A stretch of DNA of 64,000 nucleotides from Streptomyces spiralis (lineage in GTDB: Bacteria > Actinomycetota > Actinomycetes > Streptomycetales > Streptomycetaceae), in assembly GCF_014654675.1 (NCBI RefSeq), contig NZ_BNBC01000023.1:63324-127323 (forward strand). Reading direction: 5' to 3'. The notes under the pieces were generated by a model. It was not told the DNA's origin. It saw nothing but the letters and a program-made list of their open reading frames with translations, and did not search any database. Of this stretch, positions 50,757-58,786 are shown one piece after another; position 1 is the stretch's first letter, and each line of letters opens with the position of its first letter. The translations under genes and the position numbers were made by a program.

Positions 50757-52160
50757 CTACGGCGCCACGTCCTCCAGCCGCTGTCCGCTCGTCTCCTCCG
50801 CGCCCGCCGCTGCCGTGACCGACCCCGCGAGGGCCACCACCGCCAGGGTCACGAAGACGGTGCCGAGCGCGCCGTCCGCGTAGACCGCGCCGACCACGAT
50901 CGGGCCGAGGATGACGCCGACGCGGTTCAGGGCGCCGCCGACGCTCGAACCCAGGGCCCGCATGCGGGTGGGGAACAGCTCGGGGGTGTACAGATACAGG
51001 CAGATGTTCGCGCCGAAGAGGAACACGCTCCCCAACGAGGTCCAGACGAGCACGCCCGTCGCGGAGCCGCCGGAGAAGAGGCCGAGGAGCAGCAGGGCGA
51101 CCGCGGAGCCGCCCAGGCACCACATGAGCGTGCGGCGGCGGCCGGCGCGGTCGACGGTCAGGGCCACGACGAGGCAGCCGACCAGGCCCGCGCAGGACGT
51201 CACGGTGGAGTAGCCGAGGGCGGTGGACAGGTCCAGGCCGAAGTGGGTGCGGTAGATCGTGGGCAGCCAGGACGTGATGCCGTAGTTGACGAAGTAGCCG
51301 GCGAACCACAGGGCGCCGACGACCAGGGCACGCCTGCGGTAGCGGCCGGAGAGGAGTTCGCGCAGGCCGCCCCTGCCCGCGGTCCGGTGTGCGACGGGGG
51401 CCGGGGGTGCGGGTTCGGGGAGGGGGCCGCCGGTGATCCCCTCGACCTTCTTCTCGATCGCGGCCATGGTGTCGAGCGCCTGTTCGTGGCGTCCGTGGTC
51501 GGCGAGCCAGCGCGGCGACTCCGGCACGTACCGGGCGACGACGAGGCACAGCACGCCCGGGATCGCGGCGAGCCCGAACATCCAGCGCCAGCCGAGCAGC
51601 GGCACCAGCCACGAGGCGAGCAGCGCGCACGCCGTCAGACCGGCCGGGAACACCAGCTCGTACAGCAGGACGAATCGGCCCCGCTGGTGGGTGCGCGTGA
51701 TCTCGGCGATGAAGGTGGCCGCGACCGGTACCTCGCCGCCGATGGCCAGTCCCTGGACGAACCGGGCGGCCATGAACGGTGCCGGTGAGGTGCACAGGGT
51801 GAGGGCCAGGTTGCACAGGCTGGACACGGCGATGCAGACCGCGATCACCTTCACCCGGCCGACGCGGTCGGCCAGGCGGCCGGACAGCAGCGCGCCGGCG
51901 AGCATGCCCACCGAGCCGACGGTCATCAGGGCGGTGGTCTGGCCGGTGCCGAGGTGCCACGCCGCGCGCAGCTGGGGCAGGGCGTAGGCGATGAGCAGCT
52001 GGTCGAAGGCCTCGAAGAAGGTCACCGCGCCGATGACCAGGCGGACGGTGACGTGCCAGCGGCACAGGGGCAGGCGTTCGAAGCGGGCGCCGATGGCGGC
52101 GGCGAGCGCCGCGGTGTCCGGGTGGCGGCCGGCGGCGGCATGAGGGGCGTCGATCGTCAT
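50757..52160 (-). CDS. MFS transporter, aromatic acid/H+ symporter-like
   Basis: A 467-aa 12-TM transporter. The sugar-porter/AAHS signatures are present: motif A GRLADRVGRVKV between TM2 and TM3, PESPRWLADHGR before the central loop, and VDRAGRRRTL between TM8 and TM9. Start VTFFEAFDQLLIAYALPQL fits AAHS/metabolite symporters of aromatic acids. Divergent from the catabolic operon across a 417-bp regulatory region, so it probably imports the operon's substrate. GGAGG is 8 nt before the ATG. Confidence 0.9.
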   Translation of the reverse strand: MTIDAPHAAAGRHPDTAALAAAIGARFERLPLCRWHVTVRLVIGAVTFFEAFDQLLIAYALPQLRAAWHLGTGQTTALMTVGSVGMLAGALLSGRLADRVGRVKVIAVCIAVSSLCNLALTLCTSPAPFMAARFVQGLAIGGEVPVAATFIAEITRTHQRGRFVLLYELVFPAGLTACALLASWLVPLLGWRWMFGLAAIPGVLCLVVARYVPESPRWLADHGRHEQALDTMAAIEKKVEGITGGPLPEPAPPAPVAHRTAGRGGLRELLSGRYRRRALVVGALWFAGYFVNYGITSWLPTIYRTHFGLDLSTALGYSTVTSCAGLVGCLVVALTVDRAGRRRTLMWCLGGSAVALLLLGLFSGGSATGVLVWTSLGSVFLFGANICLYLYTPELFPTRMRALGSSVGGALNRVGVILGPIVVGAVYADGALGTVFVTLAVVALAGSVTAAAGAEETSGQRLEDVAP

Positions 52161-52577
52161 GGAGAGGTCCTCCGGCTCCCGCGCGGCGTGTCGGGGGACG
52201 AGCCAGGGCGCGCGAGAGGGTTCGGGCCGTACGGGGCGGGGCCGGGCGGCCCTGCGCACGCGTGGCAGTGAGGGACGGGAGGGGGGACGGCGGGTCGGTA
52301 CGGGTGCCCGGGCGCGCCGGCGGATCTCGCCGCCGGCTCGGTGGGATGGCCCGATTGGGTAAGGGCTGAATCTCTTAGTGCTTAGGTTCTACCGTCTGGG
52401 TGTCGGGGGCCGTCAAGGGTTCGTCGTCGGCTGGGAGGAAAAAGTTGTCCAGCCCGACCCCTTGCGAGCGAGATATTTAAGCCCTTAGATTTCTAGCGCT
52501 TCGCCATTGCGGCTCCCGGCCCGAGAGCCGGCCGCCTGCGGAGGTTTCCCCCACCACCCATGTCCGGAGGTTCCGCC
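52161..52577. promoter_or_regulatory. divergent control region of the catabolic cluster
   Basis: Two AT-rich patches lie in otherwise GC-rich DNA. Patch 1 has CTTAGTGCTTAG (52374-52385). Patch 2 (52479-52501) begins AAGCCCTTAGA and ends TCTAGCGCTT, an imperfect dyad with the same CTTAG/CTAG half-sites. A -35 TTGCGA (52462-52467) and -10 TAGATT (52486-52491, 18-bp spacer) would drive the plus-strand operon with patch 2 over the -10. Probable regulator: the MarR-like protein at the right edge or another outside the window. Confidence 0.5.
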
Positions 52578-54065
52578 ATGCCGCGCATCCCAGCCGACGA
52601 GATCCTCATCGCGGGCGAGTTCAGGCGCGGCGCGGGCGGGCCGATCCGGACCGTGAACCCGGCCGACGGCACCCTGATCACCACCGTCCACGCCGCCTCG
52701 CCGGCCGACGTCGACGAGGCGGCCGGCGCCGCCGCCGAAGCCGCCGCCCTGCACACCTGGCGCGACCTGCTGCCCCACCAGCGCGCCCGCGTCCTGTACC
52801 GGATCGGCGACCTGATCGAGGAACACGCCGCCGAGCTGTCCGCCCTGCAGACCGCCGACACCGGCAAGACCCTCACCGAGACCCGCGCGCTCGCCCTCAG
52901 CGCCGCCGGCACCTTCCGCTACACGGCCGCCGCACTGGAGACCGCCGAGGAGTCCCTCACCCCGGCCCGCGGCCCCTACATCACGATGAGCGTGTACGAA
53001 CCGATCGGCGTGGTCGGCGCGATCAACCCGTGGAACTCACCCATCGCCTCCGACGCGCAGAAGGTCGCCCCGGCCCTCGCCGGCGGCAACGCGGTCCTGC
53101 TCAAACCCGCCGAGTGGACACCGCTGGTCTCCCTCGCCTTCGGCCGCCTGGTCCACCAGGCCCTCACCGAGGCCGGCCTGCCGACCGCGCTGCTGTCCGT
53201 CCTGCCGGGCAAGGGCAGCGTCGTCGGAGACGCCATCGTCACCCATCCGCTCGTGCGGCGCATCGGGTTCACGGGCGGCACCACCACCGGCCGGTCCATC
53301 GCGCACGCCGCCGCCGGCAAACTCGTCCCGGCCTCCCTGGAACTCGGCGGCAAGTCCCCGACGATCGTCCGCGAGGACGCCGACGTCGAACAGGCCCTCG
53401 CCGGCGTCATGTTCGGCGTCTTCTCCTCCAGCGGCCAGTCCTGCATCGCCGGCTCACGGCTCTTCGTGCACCGGTCGCTGTACGACTCCTTCCTCGGCGA
53501 ACTCGTCGAGCGGGTGGGCAAACTGCGCGTCGGACCGGGCACCGACCCCGGCACCCAGGTCGCCCCGCTCGTCCACCACCGCCACCGCGACGCGGTCGCC
53601 GCCTACGTGGACCTCGCCCGCGCGGAGGGCGGACGCGTCCTGTGCGGCGGCACGGTCCCGGAGGGCCCGGAGTACAGCGCCGGCGCCTACTACCTGCCCA
53701 CCGTCATCGACCACCTGCCCAACTCCGCCCGGATCTGCCAGGAGGAGATCTTCGGCCCGGTCCTCGTCGCCCTGCCCTACGACGACGAGGACGACCTCGT
53801 CCGGCAGGCGAACGACAGCGTGTACGGGCTGGCCTGCGGCATCTGGACCCGCGACGCCCGCGCCGCCTGGCGGCTGGCACGGCGCATCGACGCCGGCACC
53901 GTCTGGATCAACACCTACAAGCAGTTCTCCATCTCCACCCCGTTCGGCGGGATGAAGGACAGCGGCCTCGGCACCGAGAAGGGCCGCGACCTCATCCGCG
54001 CCTACCAGCGGCAGAAGTCCCTGTACTGGGGCACCGACGCCACCCCCCTGCCCTGGGCCAACTGA
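52578..54065 (+). CDS. aldehyde dehydrogenase
   Basis: A 495-aa NAD(P)-dependent aldehyde dehydrogenase with general base E255 (LELGGKSP), nucleophile C289 (SSGQSCIAG), PWNSP substrate/cofactor loop and EEIFGPVL near the C-terminus. In a meta-cleavage context it would act like 2-hydroxymuconic semialdehyde dehydrogenase (XylG type), turning the ring-fission aldehyde into an acid. The start at 52578 is chosen because GGAGG is 7 nt upstream. First gene of the operon. Confidence 0.93.
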   Translation: MPRIPADEILIAGEFRRGAGGPIRTVNPADGTLITTVHAASPADVDEAAGAAAEAAALHTWRDLLPHQRARVLYRIGDLIEEHAAELSALQTADTGKTLTETRALALSAAGTFRYTAAALETAEESLTPARGPYITMSVYEPIGVVGAINPWNSPIASDAQKVAPALAGGNAVLLKPAEWTPLVSLAFGRLVHQALTEAGLPTALLSVLPGKGSVVGDAIVTHPLVRRIGFTGGTTTGRSIAHAAAGKLVPASLELGGKSPTIVREDADVEQALAGVMFGVFSSSGQSCIAGSRLFVHRSLYDSFLGELVERVGKLRVGPGTDPGTQVAPLVHHRHRDAVAAYVDLARAEGGRVLCGGTVPEGPEYSAGAYYLPTVIDHLPNSARICQEEIFGPVLVALPYDDEDDLVRQANDSVYGLACGIWTRDARAAWRLARRIDAGTVWINTYKQFSISTPFGGMKDSGLGTEKGRDLIRAYQRQKSLYWGTDATPLPWAN

Positions 54066-54088
54066 CGCACCCCCGGAGAGACCCCACC

Positions 54089-55042
54089 ATGACACACCCC
54101 CCTCGTCCGCCGATCGCCCACCTGCGCGCCCTGCGCTCGGTCGAGCTGCTCACCCCGCACTTCACCGAGGCCACCGACTTCTACGAAGAGGCGTGGGGAC
54201 TGGAGGTCGTCGAGGCCGAGCACAGCGCGAGCTGGCTGCGCGGCACCGGCGAGGAGCACCACGCCCTGCAGCTCACCCGCGCGGACCGGATCGGTCTCGG
54301 CCGGCTCGTCTTCGCCGTCGCCACCCCCGCCGAGATCGACGAGGCGGCACGCCGGCTCGAGGCGCGCGGCATCACCCCGGTCACCGGACCCGGACCGCTC
54401 GAGCAGGTGGGCGGCGGCTACGGCCTGCGGTTCCACGACATCGACGGCCGGCTGATCGAACTGTCCGCGGACACCTGGGCGGTCGCCCCGCGCGGACGCG
54501 ACGGCGCCGTGCCCGTGGGCGTCACCCACGCCGTCCTCAACACTCCCGACATCGACGCCTCGGTGGCCTTCTACCAGGACGTCCTCGGCATGCGCGTCTC
54601 GGACTGGTCCGAGCACCGGATGGCGTTCCTGCGCTGCAACACCGACCACCACTGCATCGCGTTCAATCAGGCGGCGTGGGTGTCCCTCAACCACGTGGCC
54701 TACGAGATGGGCTCGGTCGACCACTTCATGCGCGGCCTCGGACGCCTCCGCCACCACGGCATCACCCCCGAGTGGGGACCGGGCAGGCACGGCCCCGGCA
54801 ACAACACCTTCTCCTACTTCACCGACCCCACCGGCCTCGTCTGCGAGTACACCTCGGAGGTCGCCCAGGTCGTCGAGGACACCTGGATCTGCAAGGTGTG
54901 GCGGCGCACCCCCGAACTGTCCGACCTGTGGGGCACCGCCGGGCCGCCGTCCAGGCTGATCCGCGCCCACATGGCCGGCACCCCCGACGGCAGCCCCGTC
55001 GTCCCGCCCCTCGACGCCGACGCCGAAGGAGTCCCCGCATGA
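54089..55042 (+). CDS. type I extradiol dioxygenase (two-module VOC)
   Basis: A 317-aa protein with two tandem VOC modules: ~12-130 non-catalytic, ~145-265 catalytic. Metal ligands of the C-module are in place: H147 (GVTHAVLN), H202 (SLNHVAYEM), E253 (LVCEYTSE), spaced as in BphC/catechol 2,3-dioxygenases. The fingerprint GRHGPGNNTFSYFTDPTG carries the catalytic His/Tyr region. It should cleave a catechol-type ring next to the hydroxyls using Fe(II) and O2. 23 nt after the dehydrogenase; its stop overlaps the next start (ATGA). Confidence 0.92.
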   Translation: MTHPPRPPIAHLRALRSVELLTPHFTEATDFYEEAWGLEVVEAEHSASWLRGTGEEHHALQLTRADRIGLGRLVFAVATPAEIDEAARRLEARGITPVTGPGPLEQVGGGYGLRFHDIDGRLIELSADTWAVAPRGRDGAVPVGVTHAVLNTPDIDASVAFYQDVLGMRVSDWSEHRMAFLRCNTDHHCIAFNQAAWVSLNHVAYEMGSVDHFMRGLGRLRHHGITPEWGPGRHGPGNNTFSYFTDPTGLVCEYTSEVAQVVEDTWICKVWRRTPELSDLWGTAGPPSRLIRAHMAGTPDGSPVVPPLDADAEGVPA

Positions 55043-55842
55043 GCACCCCCACACCGCGCCGCGTCGGCCTGATCGGCTGGGGCGCCATCGGCCGCGTCGT
55101 CGGCGGCGCGCTCGCCGCGGGCGAGATTCCCGGCGCCGAGCTGGTGTGCGTGGTCGACAACCGGCCCCTCGGGGACTCCGCGCCCGTCCCGCAGTACACC
55201 GTCGAACAGGCCCTGGACCACTGCGACCTGATCGTGGAGGCCGCCGGGCAGGGCGTCGTGCGCGAGTGCGGCGAGACGATCCTCGCCTCCGGCACCGACC
55301 TGCTCGTCGCCTCCACCGGCGCCCTCACCGACGACGAACTCGCCAAGCGGCTGCTGCACACCGGGCCCGGCCGCGTCTACTTCACCGGCGGCGCGGTCGG
55401 CGGCCTCGACCTCCTCCAGGCCGTACGCGCCATGGGTCCCCTCGACGAGGTCCGGCTGACCACCACCAAGCTGCCCTCAACCCTCGAACAGCCCTGGATG
55501 GACGAGCAGTTGCTCACCCGCATGCGATCGGCCACCGGACCGGTGGAGGTGATGGCGGGCACCGCCCGGGACGTCCCCGTGAAGTTCCCCAAGTCGACCA
55601 ACGTCGCCGCCTCCGTAGCCCTCGCCGTCGGCGCCCCGGACGCGGTCCGCGTCAGCGTCGTCGCCGACCCCACGGCGCGGCACACCTCACACGTCATCGA
55701 GGCGAGCGGCGCGCACGGCACCTACCGCTTCGAGGTGCGCCACCTGCCCGACGCCGCCAATCCGGCGACCAGCCAGGTCGTCCCGTACGCGGTGCTGCGC
55801 TCCCTCGCCGCGCTCGCCGGACGGACGGGTCAGATCCTGTGA
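55039..55842 (+). CDS. aspartate dehydrogenase-like (DUF108/NadX family) protein
   Basis: A 267-aa protein. N-terminal Rossmann fold (VGLIGWGAIGRVVGGAL), middle VASTGALTDDELAKRL, C-terminal aspartate-dehydrogenase domain (KFPKSTNVAASVALAVG...ADPTARHTSHVIEASGAHG...NPATSQVVPYAVLRSL) with the conserved catalytic His region. NadX makes iminoaspartate for NAD synthesis, but placement inside an aromatic operon argues for a different amino- or oxo-acid substrate here (inference). Start and stop overlap neighbours by 4 nt on both sides. Confidence 0.88.
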   Translation: MSTPTPRRVGLIGWGAIGRVVGGALAAGEIPGAELVCVVDNRPLGDSAPVPQYTVEQALDHCDLIVEAAGQGVVRECGETILASGTDLLVASTGALTDDELAKRLLHTGPGRVYFTGGAVGGLDLLQAVRAMGPLDEVRLTTTKLPSTLEQPWMDEQLLTRMRSATGPVEVMAGTARDVPVKFPKSTNVAASVALAVGAPDAVRVSVVADPTARHTSHVIEASGAHGTYRFEVRHLPDAANPATSQVVPYAVLRSLAALAGRTGQIL

Positions 55843-56648
55843 CCGCCTACGACATCTCGGGCCTCCACCTGGAACAGGCCGGCGACAGCGGCCCGCTGCT
55901 GCTGTGCCTGCACGGCATCGGATCCTCCTCGGCCGCCTTCGCCCCCCAGCTCGCGGCGCTGAGCGACACGTTCCGGGTCGTCGCCTGGGACGCCCCCGGC
56001 TACGCCAAGTCCGCCGACGCGCAGCGCCCGTTGACGATGGACGACTACGCCGACGCCGCCGCGGACGTGATCCGCGCGCGCGGCGGCCGCGCCCACGTCC
56101 TCGGCGTCTCCTGGGGCGGCGTGATCGCCCTGCGGCTCGCCGCGCGCCACCCGGACCTCGTCGAGTCACTGATGGTCCTCGACTCCACACCCGGCTCCGG
56201 CACCGACCCCGACAAGGCGGCCGGGATGCGCGCCCGCGCCGACGAGCTCGCCCGGCTCGGGCCGGAGGCCTTCGCCGCCGCCCGCGCCCCACGCCTGGTG
56301 TCCGGCGACGCGCCCCCGCAGCTCGTCGAGCGTGTCACCGCCACCATGGCCGCCTCCGTCCGCCTGCCCGGCTACGGACACGCCGCCGAGGCCATGGCCG
56401 CCACCGACCTGCGCGGCGAACTGCACCGCATCACCGCGCCCACCCTCGTCCTGTGCGGCGACAAGGACCACGTCACCGGTCCCGACAGCTCACAGGTCCT
56501 GGCCGGCGGTCTGCACAAGTCCGCCTACGTGATCGTCAAGGACGCCGGTCACCTGGCCAACCAGGAGCAGCCCGAGCGTGTCAACGCCTGGCTCCTGTCC
56601 CATCTGCACATCGCCACCGACTACCGCACACCCCACCAGAAGGGCTGA
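55839..56648 (+). CDS. alpha/beta hydrolase, meta-cleavage-product or enol-lactone hydrolase type
   Basis: A 269-aa hydrolase. Oxyanion loop LCLHGIGSS, nucleophile S91 (GVSWGG), D210 (CGDKDHVTG) and H238 (DAGHLANQEQPE) form the triad. Size and motifs fit both C-C hydrolases of meta pathways (MhpC/BphD) and PcaD-type lactonases; next to an extradiol dioxygenase the former is favoured. GTG start overlaps the upstream stop (GTGA). Confidence 0.9.
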   Translation: MTAYDISGLHLEQAGDSGPLLLCLHGIGSSSAAFAPQLAALSDTFRVVAWDAPGYAKSADAQRPLTMDDYADAAADVIRARGGRAHVLGVSWGGVIALRLAARHPDLVESLMVLDSTPGSGTDPDKAAGMRARADELARLGPEAFAAARAPRLVSGDAPPQLVERVTATMAASVRLPGYGHAAEAMAATDLRGELHRITAPTLVLCGDKDHVTGPDSSQVLAGGLHKSAYVIVKDAGHLANQEQPERVNAWLLSHLHIATDYRTPHQKG

Positions 56649-56653
56649 ACCCC

Positions 56654-57175
56654 ATGCCTGTGACCACCACCGAGTACGACAACGGCGGCGACCTCGCCAA
56701 GTACACCGACTCCCTGATCGCCACCAAGGACTCCCGCGAGCCCGACTGGAACACCCTGTCCTTCCAGGAGAAGGCCGGCCCGCAGTACCGGCGGGCGCAG
56801 ATCCGCTACGTCGGCTCCGGCGCCACCGGCAACCACGACAACGACAACCGGATCATCCCCTCCGGTGGCTTCACCTTCTCCAACATGCTGCTGCCGCCCG
56901 GCGCCGAGGGCCCCGCCCACACCCACCACGACGTCGAGGAGGCCTTCTTCGTCCTGGAGGGCGAGGTCCGCGTCGGCATCCACCGTGGCCCCGACGAGGT
57001 CGAGTACCGCACCCTCGGCTACCGCGACATGATCGTGGTCCCGGCCGGTGTCACCCGCTCGCTGAAGAACGAGGGCGAAACCGACGCGCTGTTCTGCGTG
57101 ATCATCGGCACGCAGAAGCCGCAGGTGCCGACGTACCCCGAGTACTCGCCGCTGTACGGCGTCACCCGTGACTGA
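56654..57175 (+). CDS. cupin-domain protein
   Basis: A 173-aa single-cupin protein. The metal-binding motifs are visible: cupin 1 PGAEGPAHTHHDVEEAFFVLEG and cupin 2 around YRDMIVVPAGVTRSLKNEG. Three histidines (HTHH) and Glu suggest a bound metal. Small cupins in catabolic operons serve as isomerases, dioxygenases or regulators; which applies is unknown. Stop overlaps the next gene by 8 nt. Confidence 0.88.
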   Translation: MPVTTTEYDNGGDLAKYTDSLIATKDSREPDWNTLSFQEKAGPQYRRAQIRYVGSGATGNHDNDNRIIPSGGFTFSNMLLPPGAEGPAHTHHDVEEAFFVLEGEVRVGIHRGPDEVEYRTLGYRDMIVVPAGVTRSLKNEGETDALFCVIIGTQKPQVPTYPEYSPLYGVTRD

Positions 57176-57926
57176 GCCGTCCGAGCCGTCCGCCCGGCGG
57201 ACCGTCGTCGTGACGGGGGCGGGCCGTGGCCTGGGGGAGGCCATGGCCCGCCGGGCGGCGGCGGACGGCTTCCGGGTCGTGGTCGGCGAGCTGAACACCG
57301 CGTGGGGGGAGCGGACCGCCGAGGCGATCCGCGCGGCGGGCGGCGACGCGGAGTTCGTCCCGCTGGACGTGGCCGACCCCGCCTCGGTCGCCGCGCTCGC
57401 CGACCGGCTGGCCGCCTCCGGCCCCGTCTACGGCCTGGTCAACAACGCGGCCCTCGCCAACGGGGTGGGCGGCAAGGAGTACCAGGACATCGACGTCGAG
57501 GTCTGGGACCGGCTCATGGCCGTCAACGCGCGCGGTCCCTGGCTCGTCGCCAAGCACCTGCTGCCGCTGATGACCCGACCCGGCCGCATCGTCAACATCG
57601 CCTCGGACGCCGCCCTGTACGGCTCACCGCGCCTGGCCCACTACATCGCCTCCAAGGGCGCGGTCATCTCCCTCACCCGGGGCATGGCCCGGGAGCTGGG
57701 GGAGCGGGGCATCACCGTCAACGCCGTCGCGCCCGGCCTCACCGAGGTCGAGGCCACCGAGACCGTACCGGCCGAGCGCCACGCCCTGTACGCCGCCAAC
57801 CGGGCGATCTCCCGGCCGCAGCAGCCCGAGGACCTCCTCGGCCTGGTCTCCTTCCTGCTCGCCGAGGAGTCCCGCTACCTCACGGGACAGGTGATCGCCG
57901 TCAACGGCGGATTCACCATGCACTGA
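57168..57926 (+). CDS. SDR-family oxidoreductase 1
   Basis: A 252-aa classical short-chain dehydrogenase: TGAGRGLGEAM nucleotide-binding, NNAAL, catalytic S...Y-x3-K (YIASKGAVISL) and C-terminal TGQVIAVNGGFTMH. In ring-hydroxylating pathways SDRs dehydrogenate cis-dihydrodiols to catechols (BphB/NahB role) or oxidise alcohols. GTG start overlapping the cupin stop implies coupling. Confidence 0.92.
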   Translation: MTEPSEPSARRTVVVTGAGRGLGEAMARRAAADGFRVVVGELNTAWGERTAEAIRAAGGDAEFVPLDVADPASVAALADRLAASGPVYGLVNNAALANGVGGKEYQDIDVEVWDRLMAVNARGPWLVAKHLLPLMTRPGRIVNIASDAALYGSPRLAHYIASKGAVISLTRGMARELGERGITVNAVAPGLTEVEATETVPAERHALYAANRAISRPQQPEDLLGLVSFLLAEESRYLTGQVIAVNGGFTMH

Positions 57927-57983
57927 ACCCCGCCACCCGGTCCGTCCTCGATCTGTCATCGATCTGTCTGCAAGGAGTACGTC

Positions 57984-58775
57984 ATGGATCTCGGCCTCGC
58001 CGGCCGCACGGTACTGGTCACCGGAGGCAGTTCCGGCGTCGGCCTGGCCACGGTCCGCGCCCTGCTCGACGAAGGCGCCCGCGTTGCCACCTGCGGCCGC
58101 GACGGCGACCGCCTCGCCAAGGCCGCCGCCCGGCTCGGTGCCGGCCAGGAGCGGTTGTACACCGGCGTCTGCGACGTCCGCGACGCCGACGCCGTACGCC
58201 GCTTCACCGACGCCGCCGTCACCCACTTCGGCGGCGGCCTCGACGGCCTGGTCAACAACGCGGGCCAGTCCCGCATGAAGCGCCTGGACGACACCACGGC
58301 CGAGGACTGGCGCGACGAGCTGGAGCTGAAGTTCGCCGGCGTCCTCAACCCCCTTGCCGCCGCGCGCAGTCACCTGCGCGCCTCGGACGCCGCGTCGGTC
58401 GTCAACATCAACGCGGTGCTCGCCAAGCAGCCCGAGACCCGCCTGATCACCACCAGCGCCGCCCGCGCCGGCATCCTCAACCTCTCCAAGTCCCTCGCCC
58501 GGGAACTCGCCGCCGACGGCATCCGCGTCAACTCCGTCTGTCTCGGCCTGATCGACACCGGCCAGTGGACCCGCCGGCACGCCACCGCGGACAGCGGCCT
58601 GACCTACGAGGAGTGGCAGGCCGAGCTGGCCGCCGACCGCGGCATCGCCCTCGGCCGGCTCGGCCGCGCCGAGGAGGTCGCGTACGCCGTCGTCGCGCTG
58701 CTCGCCCCGCGCGCCTCCTACATCACCGGAACCAGCATCGACGTCTGCGGCGGAGTCGGCCGCGGCGTCCTGTGA
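57984..58775 (+). CDS. SDR-family oxidoreductase 2
   Basis: A 263-aa short-chain dehydrogenase with TGGSSGVGLATVRALL and NNAGQS. The usual catalytic Tyr is not seen: the expected YxxxK region reads TTSAARAGILNLSKSLA, so Tyr is replaced within SAARAG. This atypical active site is seen in some SDRs with altered or lost redox function. A 57-nt gap before it with GGAG 7 nt upstream shows independent ribosome entry. Confidence 0.88.
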   Translation: MDLGLAGRTVLVTGGSSGVGLATVRALLDEGARVATCGRDGDRLAKAAARLGAGQERLYTGVCDVRDADAVRRFTDAAVTHFGGGLDGLVNNAGQSRMKRLDDTTAEDWRDELELKFAGVLNPLAAARSHLRASDAASVVNINAVLAKQPETRLITTSAARAGILNLSKSLARELAADGIRVNSVCLGLIDTGQWTRRHATADSGLTYEEWQAELAADRGIALGRLGRAEEVAYAVVALLAPRASYITGTSIDVCGGVGRGVL

Positions 58776-58786
58776 GGAGCCTCCCC

